This document shows, one piece after another, positions 6,743 through 11,636 of a DNA stretch of 11,636 bases; positions within the stretch are counted from its first letter, which is position 1, and each line of letters starts with the position of its first letter. The notes under the pieces are model-generated. The model searched no databases and was not told where the DNA came from. It saw only the letters and a program-made list of their open reading frames with translations. Origin of the DNA: Methylococcaceae bacterium NSP1-1 (lineage in GTDB: Bacteria > Pseudomonadota > Gammaproteobacteria > Methylococcales > Methylomonadaceae). The stretch spans positions 1-11,636 of the forward strand of contig NQJG01000075.1 of the NCBI GenBank assembly GCA_002256465.1, read 5' to 3'. A program made the position numbers and the translations under genes.

Positions 6743-7361
6743 TACCCATATCTTCCTTGATGATTTTAAGGCTATTGCCTATCCTCTGTTTTTGCTCTTC
6801 AGTAACACTGGGATCCGGAATAAAGAGCGGAGCAAAAAATCCTGATGCTACATCATTGTCCCGATCGAGAACTCTGTCCATGCGCAGATAATCTTCAGTG
6901 TTGGCAAAGGCAAAAACCGGCTGGTTTATCATCAAAAAATCCTGATTATGCGCGCCGTTATCATCGATTAACACCTCGCCGCCTACATCCAACACCTTGA
7001 TTGCCATACCTCGGCTCCCGTGTTCTTCTACTTCTTTTTTTGTAACGGGATCAATTTCGGTTGTATCAGGACCCACAACCGCTGCGGCATTGGAAAAACG
7101 GATAAATGCATCGAATTGCTTACCCGGTTCAGCAAAAAGCCCCACCTGATATTCAGGGGCTATATCGGGATCTATAGTAAACGTGGCTTTAACACAGCCA
7201 TGCGATTTCGGATGTACGCCCCTGAGTATTTGCTTGGGAGGTGGATAACGCTTGTCGAGCAATTTAACGGTAAGATCGGTGATTTCTGCAATCTGATCAG
7301 CTTCCTGATCGGGGTTCTGGATGTGCTCAAAAGGACATTTTGATGTGTTTGTTGTTGACAT
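6648..7361 (-). CDS. catalase-related protein, N-terminal part
   Basis: This frame of 237 codons encodes the distal heme half of a compact catalase-family protein. It contains RGVHPKSHGCVKA (47-59) with candidate distal His50, FIRFSNA (86-92), GSRGMAIKVLDVGGE (115-129) and QDFLMINQPVF (140-150). Family similarity stops at about residue 203-206 (IIKEDMGN). The remaining ~30 residues to the stop are out-of-frame reading of the C-terminal part. Relatives are small heme proteins; some act on fatty-acid hydroperoxides and others are weak catalases. There is no signal peptide, so it would be cytoplasmic. The start is well supported by AGGAGA at 7369-7374, 7 bases upstream. Confidence 0.7.
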   Translation of the reverse strand: MSTTNTSKCPFEHIQNPDQEADQIAEITDLTVKLLDKRYPPPKQILRGVHPKSHGCVKATFTIDPDIAPEYQVGLFAEPGKQFDAFIRFSNAAAVVGPDTTEIDPVTKKEVEEHGSRGMAIKVLDVGGEVLIDDNGAHNQDFLMINQPVFAFANTEDYLRMDRVLDRDNDVASGFFAPLFIPDPSVTEEQKQRIGNSLKIIKEDMGNEVFGKTLHRSPSWAFSSKTPSGKLFVRRTD

Positions 7362-7649
7362 GTCTTGTTCTCCTCATTTTTTATAAAACGAACAACGCAA
7401 GTGAAATAGTTTTAATTTCTATTGATGATTATCTTAACTTTCACTTCCTGACGGTCTAACGCGAGCCTTGATTGCCCGGGTAAGATCTTATACTGTTTTC
7501 ACATCAAAATCCGGTTTTTTATACCTTCTCTCACTAGCTCTCACCATCTCGTAGGACACAACAGGGATAGTGTATTGCGACACAACAAAGCCAAACATGA
7601 TACATAAAAAAATACTCACAGGATCGAAGAAGAACCGGGGCCGCTGAAT
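7362..7649. other. intergenic region between glnD and the catalase-like operon
   Basis: This 288-base gap has no supported gene. It must hold the promoter of the catalase-like / cytochrome / patatin genes unless they are read through from glnD. TATA-like boxes exist on the minus strand (for example TATAAG near 7490), but none has a convincing -35 partner. An 8-base direct repeat GACACAAC occurs at 7555-7562 and 7579-7586, 24 bases apart, and could be an operator or chance. I see no intrinsic terminator after glnD. Confidence 0.5.
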
Positions 7650-10301
7650 TTATCCATCAGTATCCAGCATTTTCAACATTTCCTCGCGAATCAGATTTTG
7701 TTTGTCCGTATCGGTAATGGGTTGTAGCTGCTGATCGGTGATATAAAATATATCTTCAGCACGACTGCCTATGGTGGTTATTTTTGCGCTTTGCAGGTTG
7801 ACATTTTGCTGGATAAAAGCGCGTCCTATTTTCGATAAAAGACCTGCGTGGTCTGTGGTGATAAGCTCTATGACCGTAAGCCGGTTTGATGGGTCAGAGA
7901 GAAAATTGATACTGGTAGGGATTGGGAAATGCAGGGCTTGCCTTGATTTTGATTGACGATGGATGTTGATGTGGCCTTTTACTTCGCCATGCAACAGGTT
8001 GTTGCGGAGTGCTGTACAGATATGGGATGACCTGAATAACTCATTAATGGGTTCTCCTGATTGTTCAAGCACTTGAAAGCTGTTAAGCACATAATTGTCC
8101 AGGGTGGTCATGATTCTGGCATCAAGAATGGTAAGTCCCAATTGGTCAAGGGTGGCTGTGCATATTGAAAAAATAGGTCCTTTGTCTTTGGTGTAAACAA
8201 AGACTTCCGCACTGCCGCGGTGGGTTTGCGGGCGCAGCAATACCAAGGGCAGATCAGTTTCCCTGGAAGAGGCAATAGCCATCGTGTGCCAGGCTATTTC
8301 ATCCGCAGAATAGCGCAAAAAATAATCATCACTGGTGTGTTGCCAGGCGTTATTAATATCAGCTTCCGATATGCCGAGTTTGATGAGTTCGTCTTTGGCT
8401 TCCTGTTTATTTTCACGCAATCGGTCTGCCAGGGCGGCAGGATTCTGTAGTCCCCGGCGCAGTGCATTGTGAGTGGCTGAATACAGTTCTCTAAGCAAGG
8501 AGTCTTTCCAGGCGTTCCATAGCTCAGGGTTGGTGGCGCGTATATCTGCTACTGTCAGTAGGTATAAATGATTAAGATATTCGACACTGCCGACTTTTTG
8601 GGCAAATTCATGGATGACATCCGGGTCGCTGATGTCTTTTCGCTGTGCTGTCATTGACATAATCAAATGACTTCGAACCAGCCAGGTGATCAGCTTGGTG
8701 TCATGAGCGGACAGGTTGTGTTGACTACAGAAATTTCGGGCAATGTCTTCTCCGATCGCGGAATGGTCGCCGTTCCGGCCTTTGGCAATGTCATGAAAAA
8801 GGGCCGCAATGTACAACAACTCCGGTTTTGCAATCAGCAGAAAAACAGTATTACAGAGAGGAAATTCATTGATGTGCTCTTCTAATGAAAACCGGCGTAA
8901 GTTACGAATAACAAAAAGAGTATGTTCGTCTACCGTATAAATGTGAAACAAGTCGTACTGCATACGCGCGACAATGTTGGCAAAGTCCGGTAAATAGGCA
9001 GCTAACACGCCATATCTATTCATTCGTCTTAATTCATGGGTAAGGCCGCGTGGACTGCGAAAGATTTCTATAAAAAAATGATTGGCGGTTTTATTTTCCC
9101 GGAACGCAGTATCGATCAAATGAAGGTTTTTCCGGATCAGACGTATGGTCGTGGCCCTGATGCCTAAAAGTGATGCGTTTAGTTGCAGGACTAAAAAAAC
9201 TTCCAGTAAAGCCAGCGGGTGTTTCTCGAATACAGACTCATCGATAGCTTCAAGATAGCCATTGATGGCAATAAATTTATCGTTAATGGGAATTACCTTG
9301 CAAGCCATCTCCCCGGTTACAAAGCGTTCATTAAATAATTGCAGCAACATTTCATTGAGCCGTTCAATTCCTTGCACGGTTTTAAAATAAAACTGCATGA
9401 ACAATTCGACATCCTGGTTATAGTGTTGATTCTCTGTGCTAAAACCAAACTGCTCAGCAAGATCACGTTGGTAATCAAAAATGAGTCTATCTTCTGCCCG
9501 GTTGGTTAAAAGATGTAGCGCATAACGAATTCGCCACAGTACATCTCGTGCGGCAATCAGTTCTGCATATTCGGACTCGGGCAAGAAGTCGTATTTAATG
9601 AGTTCTTTAAGTGTTGTCGAGTTGTAATGACGTTTAAATACCCATGCGATAATTTGCATGTCCCGCAATCCACCGGGGCCTTCCTTGATATTAGGTTCAA
9701 GGTTATAGGCGGTGTCGTGGAATTTGGCATAGCGTAGACGTTGTTCTTCCATTTTAGCGGCAAAAAACTGATCCGATGGCCAAATTTTATCAGGTGTGAT
9801 TCGTAATTTGAGTGCTTCATAAAGCTTGGTGTTACCGGCAATCAGGCTGATTTCCATCAAGCTGGTCATGATTGTTTGATCATCAAGCGCCGCTGTAACG
9901 CATTCTGTGACAGTGCGTACGCTATGCCCCGGTTTTAAACCGATATCCCAGAGGAAAGTAAACAGGTTTGCCAAGGCTTCCTGGTATGGAGAAGTGTCGA
10001 TAGAATCCAGCAGGATAATAATATCGATATCTGAGTGGGGAAATAACTCCCTTCTGCCGAACCCGCCAACGGCGCACAAGCTCAGTTGCCCTGCGTGCGG
10101 ACCGAGGAAATGTTGCCAACAAACACTAAGAATCAGGTCTATAAAATCTGATTTCTCTTTAAGCAGATCTGAAACTGAGTGGTGCGGGTCAAATTTTAGT
10201 TTTAACTCAATGTCTTTTTGTTTTATCAGGTGTTTAAATTGCAACAGGCTATCTGGTTTTTCAAAAAGGGTAGAGTTGATGTATTTATTCAAAGCTATCA
10301 C
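7650..10301 (-). CDS. glnD: bifunctional uridylyltransferase / uridylyl-removing enzyme (PII sensor)
   Basis: GlnD senses glutamine and adds or removes UMP on PII proteins, controlling glutamine synthetase and nitrogen regulation in the cytoplasm. All parts are present in 883 residues, the normal length. The nucleotidyltransferase motif GGFGRRELFPHSDIDI is at 79-94 with metal-binding Asp91 and Asp93. A conserved EGPGGLRDMQ block is at 207-216. The HD domain that removes UMP has ALFHDIAKGRNGDHS (500-514) with His503 and Asp504. Two ACT domains follow, at about 696-775 and 808-880, and serve for glutamine sensing. The start is GTG (10299-10301), overlapping the map stop by 4 bases (GTGA), with AGAGGA just upstream (10305-10310). 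This indicates translational coupling to map. No sign of damage is seen. Confidence 0.97.
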   Translation of the reverse strand: MIALNKYINSTLFEKPDSLLQFKHLIKQKDIELKLKFDPHHSVSDLLKEKSDFIDLILSVCWQHFLGPHAGQLSLCAVGGFGRRELFPHSDIDIIILLDSIDTSPYQEALANLFTFLWDIGLKPGHSVRTVTECVTAALDDQTIMTSLMEISLIAGNTKLYEALKLRITPDKIWPSDQFFAAKMEEQRLRYAKFHDTAYNLEPNIKEGPGGLRDMQIIAWVFKRHYNSTTLKELIKYDFLPESEYAELIAARDVLWRIRYALHLLTNRAEDRLIFDYQRDLAEQFGFSTENQHYNQDVELFMQFYFKTVQGIERLNEMLLQLFNERFVTGEMACKVIPINDKFIAINGYLEAIDESVFEKHPLALLEVFLVLQLNASLLGIRATTIRLIRKNLHLIDTAFRENKTANHFFIEIFRSPRGLTHELRRMNRYGVLAAYLPDFANIVARMQYDLFHIYTVDEHTLFVIRNLRRFSLEEHINEFPLCNTVFLLIAKPELLYIAALFHDIAKGRNGDHSAIGEDIARNFCSQHNLSAHDTKLITWLVRSHLIMSMTAQRKDISDPDVIHEFAQKVGSVEYLNHLYLLTVADIRATNPELWNAWKDSLLRELYSATHNALRRGLQNPAALADRLRENKQEAKDELIKLGISEADINNAWQHTSDDYFLRYSADEIAWHTMAIASSRETDLPLVLLRPQTHRGSAEVFVYTKDKGPIFSICTATLDQLGLTILDARIMTTLDNYVLNSFQVLEQSGEPINELFRSSHICTALRNNLLHGEVKGHINIHRQSKSRQALHFPIPTSINFLSDPSNRLTVIELITTDHAGLLSKIGRAFIQQNVNLQSAKITTIGSRAEDIFYITDQQLQPITDTDKQNLIREEMLKMLDTDG

Positions 10302-11062
10302 ATTTCCTCTTTACGTAGCGTCAAGATTTCATAGCCCTCAGCGGTTACCAAAATGGTATGTTCAAATTGTGCTGACAGACTCCGGTCCTTTGTAACGGCC
10401 GTCCAGCCATCAGCTAAAACTTTAACGTCACGCTTGCCCAGATTAATCATCGGTTCAATGGTTATTATCATGCCGGCTTCGAGCACTGCCCCTGTCCCTG
10501 GTTTGCCATAATGAAGCACCTGCGGCTCTTCATGGAATTCCTTGCCGATACCATGTCCGCAAAAGTCTCTGACCACAGAGTAACGATTGCTTTCGGCGTG
10601 TTTTTGTATCGCATGCCCTACATCGCCTAAGGTAGCGCCGGCTTTGACTTTTTCTATGCCGAGAAACATGGATTCCCGGGTTATTTTAATCAGGCGTTTT
10701 GCGTGTTGACTGACTTCGCCTACACAGAACATTTTACTGGTATCGCCATGATAGTCATCTTTAATCACAGTAATGTCAATGTTCACGATATCGCCTGATT
10801 TAAGTTTTTTATCGCTGGGAATGCCGTGGCAAACTGTCTGGTTGATCGATGTACATATTGATTTCGGAAAGCCGCGATAATTAAGTGGAGCGGGAATGGC
10901 TTTCTGCACATCAACAATATAATCGTGGCACAGTTTGTCGAGCTGGTCGGTGGTAATGCCAGGGACAACGTGGGGTTCAATCATTTCCAAAACTTCGGCA
11001 GCCAGTTTTCCGGCAATACGCATTTTTTCTATTTCACTTGGGGATTTAATGATGATGCTCAT
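10298..11062 (-). CDS. map: methionine aminopeptidase, type I
   Basis: This enzyme removes the initiator methionine from nascent proteins with small second residues. The 254-residue length fits the bacterial type I class, without N-terminal extension. The five metal ligands are Asp96 and Asp107 (NIDITVIKDDYHGDTSKMF), His170 (CGHGIGKEFHEEP), Glu203 (TIEPMINLG) and Glu234 (QFEHTILVT). His79 in TVCHGIP is the usual substrate-binding histidine. The start gives the standard N-terminus MSIIIKSPSEIEKM. The sequence upstream of the ATG on the minus strand is pyrimidine-rich (CTCCCCTCC) and has no Shine-Dalgarno match, which is unusual for a housekeeping gene. Map is divergent from rpsB and overlaps glnD, a common gammaproteobacterial order. 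Confidence 0.97.
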   Translation of the reverse strand: MSIIIKSPSEIEKMRIAGKLAAEVLEMIEPHVVPGITTDQLDKLCHDYIVDVQKAIPAPLNYRGFPKSICTSINQTVCHGIPSDKKLKSGDIVNIDITVIKDDYHGDTSKMFCVGEVSQHAKRLIKITRESMFLGIEKVKAGATLGDVGHAIQKHAESNRYSVVRDFCGHGIGKEFHEEPQVLHYGKPGTGAVLEAGMIITIEPMINLGKRDVKVLADGWTAVTKDRSLSAQFEHTILVTAEGYEILTLRKEEM

Positions 11063-11086
11063 GGAGGGGAGTTTATTGTTGTAGGA

Positions 11087-11105
11087 TCAAGGTTCAAGGT
11101 TCAAG
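11087..11105. repeat. short tandem heptad in the map leader
   Basis: TCAAGGT is repeated twice and followed by a partial third unit (TCAAG). The repeat lies 25 bases upstream of the map start codon, inside the predicted map leader. Its function is unknown. Confidence 0.6.
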
Positions 11106-11142
11106 TGGTATGATTATGTATCTTGTACCTGTAATAGTAGAG

Positions 11143-11170
11143 ATTTTAACAGAGGTTTGCTTGTTGTAAA
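11143..11170 (-). promoter_or_regulatory. candidate sigma-70 promoter of map-glnD
   Basis: On the minus strand a TTTACA -35 box (11165-11170, 5 of 6) and a TAAAAT -10 box (11143-11148, 5 of 6) are 16 bases apart. Transcription would start near 11136 and give a leader of about 75 bases. The -35 box overlaps that of the divergent rpsB promoter. Confidence 0.5.
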
Positions 11171-11189
11171 AAGTAAATTATGGTATAAA
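11161..11189 (+). promoter_or_regulatory. candidate extended -10 promoter of rpsB
   Basis: TTGTTG (11161-11166) and TATAAA (11184-11189) have the ideal 17-base spacing. TGG directly before TATAAA supplies the TG of an extended -10 box. The predicted start is near 11196, about 147 bases before the rpsB ATG. Confidence 0.55.
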
Positions 11190-11195
11190 GGTAAG

Positions 11196-11342
11196 TTCAT
11201 TTTTGTAAAAAATACTCACGCTTATCGTCACGTTTGGTAGGGTGCTGACTTCACTTGTTGCAGTTGGTTATCAGACGGGATAGGTGGAGGCGTAACCCAA
11301 CTCGGAATAAAATATTCCGACTTTAAAACTTAGGAGAAATTA
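11196..11342 (+). promoter_or_regulatory. structured 5' leader of rpsB
   Basis: The long leader can fold. GTTGGTTA (11263-11270) can pair with TAACCCAAC (11293-11301) with one bulge. A perfect 7-base stem CGGAATA/TATTCCG (11303-11309, 11313-11319) with an AAA loop ends 12 bases before the ribosome site AGGAGA (11332-11337). In gammaproteobacteria, S2 is known to repress its own mRNA through the rpsB leader, so a similar role is likely here. The exact match to the described leader fold was not tested. Confidence 0.5.
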
Positions 11343-11636
11343 ATGGCAGCAGTATCCATGCGTCAAATGCTTGAAGCGGGTGTTCACTTTGGGCACCAAA
11401 CTCGTTATTGGAATCCGAAAATGGCAACATATTTGTTCGGTGCTCGTAACAAAATCCATATCATTGATTTGGAAAAAACGCTTCCAATGTTTAATGATGC
11501 TATGAACTATCTGGGTCAGATGACGGCAAACAAAGGTACTATCCTGTTTGTCGGCACAAAAAAGGCAGCGCGTAAAGTCGTTGCGGAAGAGGCAAAACGT
11601 TGTGGTATGCCCTACGTTAATCATCGCTGGTTAGGC
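11343..11636 (+). CDS. rpsB: 30S ribosomal protein S2, N-terminal part (runs off the window)
   Basis: The open frame starts at ATG 11343 behind AGGAGA and continues to the last base, giving 98 residues without a stop. It begins [20 protein letters not shown] and continues with [20 protein letters not shown], then [16 protein letters not shown] and NHRWLG, all hallmark S2 blocks. S2 joins the small subunit late and is needed with S1 for initiation. The 3' part of about 150 codons, usually followed by tsf, lies outside the window. Lysine- and arginine-rich codon use looks normal for a highly expressed gene. Confidence 0.97.
   Translation, partial: MAAVSMRQMLEAGVHFGHQTRYWNPKMATYLFGARNKIHIIDLEKTLPMFNDAMNYLGQMTANKGTILFVGTKKAARKVVAEEAKRCGMPYVNHRWLG

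Larger units (their letters stand above)
6272..7361 (-). pseudogene. catalase-related heme protein gene, split by a frame break
   Basis: The two overlapping frames at 6648-7361 and 6272-6742 carry consecutive, non-overlapping parts of one catalase-family protein. The switch lies near 6742-6755, where the second frame is +1 relative to the first. A connecting segment expected in the family, including an aromatic YWS-type motif, is in neither frame. This points to a deletion of 3n+2 bases rather than a single-base error. The reading could still be wrong if the strain expresses two chains. Confidence 0.7.

Noticed and set aside
6640..6760. Programmed frameshift in the catalase-like gene
   Set aside because: No slippery heptamer or following structure is evident, and the expected connecting segment is missing from both frames, which a frameshift would not explain.
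9907..10395. Plus-strand frame of 162 codons over the glnD/map junction
   Set aside because: It crosses two well-conserved genes on the other strand and shows no protein family features.
11340..11624. Minus-strand frame opposite rpsB
   Set aside because: The plus strand encodes unmistakable ribosomal protein S2 here.

Overview
The window looks like a chromosomal piece of a gammaproteobacterium. The evidence is a divergent rpsB / map-glnD arrangement, a CysM-type O-acetylserine sulfhydrylase, and intermediate base composition. Overall protein flavour and the dispersed-repeat types suggest a methanotroph-like lineage (Methylococcales), but that is an impression and was not tested. All genes except the partial rpsB at the right edge are on the minus strand.

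Right part (about 7650-11636): ordinary, well-preserved core genome. rpsB (30S protein S2) starts at 11343 on the plus strand, behind a structured leader, and runs off the window. Divergently, map (methionine aminopeptidase) and glnD (nitrogen sensor uridylyltransferase) form a translationally coupled pair with a 4-base overlap. The predicted rpsB and map promoters overlap at their -35 boxes.

Middle part (about 1505-7361): an accessory block of three co-directional genes. In transcription order they are a catalase-related heme protein, a secreted di-heme c-type cytochrome of the CcpA/MauG/RoxA-like group starting 3 bases after it, and a large membrane-embedded patatin-like phospholipase. Lipid release plus two heme redox proteins suggests a membrane-lipid or lipid-hydroperoxide pathway; this is inference from family knowledge and context. 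Two of the three genes look damaged. The catalase-related gene is split by a frame break where a conserved stretch seems to be missing. The cytochrome ends early, right beside a 112-base palindromic element.

Left part (1-1504): cysM and a small GIY-YIG nuclease gene. Both end inside copies of the same dispersed repeat (core CCGTTCGTCCTGAGC plus GTCGAAGGATG). In cysM the repeat replaces the conserved family C-terminus; in the GIY-YIG gene it adds a low-complexity tail. Repeat-driven remodelling of gene 3' ends is the main theme of the window. The most interesting unit is the catalase-like / di-heme cytochrome / patatin cluster and its apparent decay.
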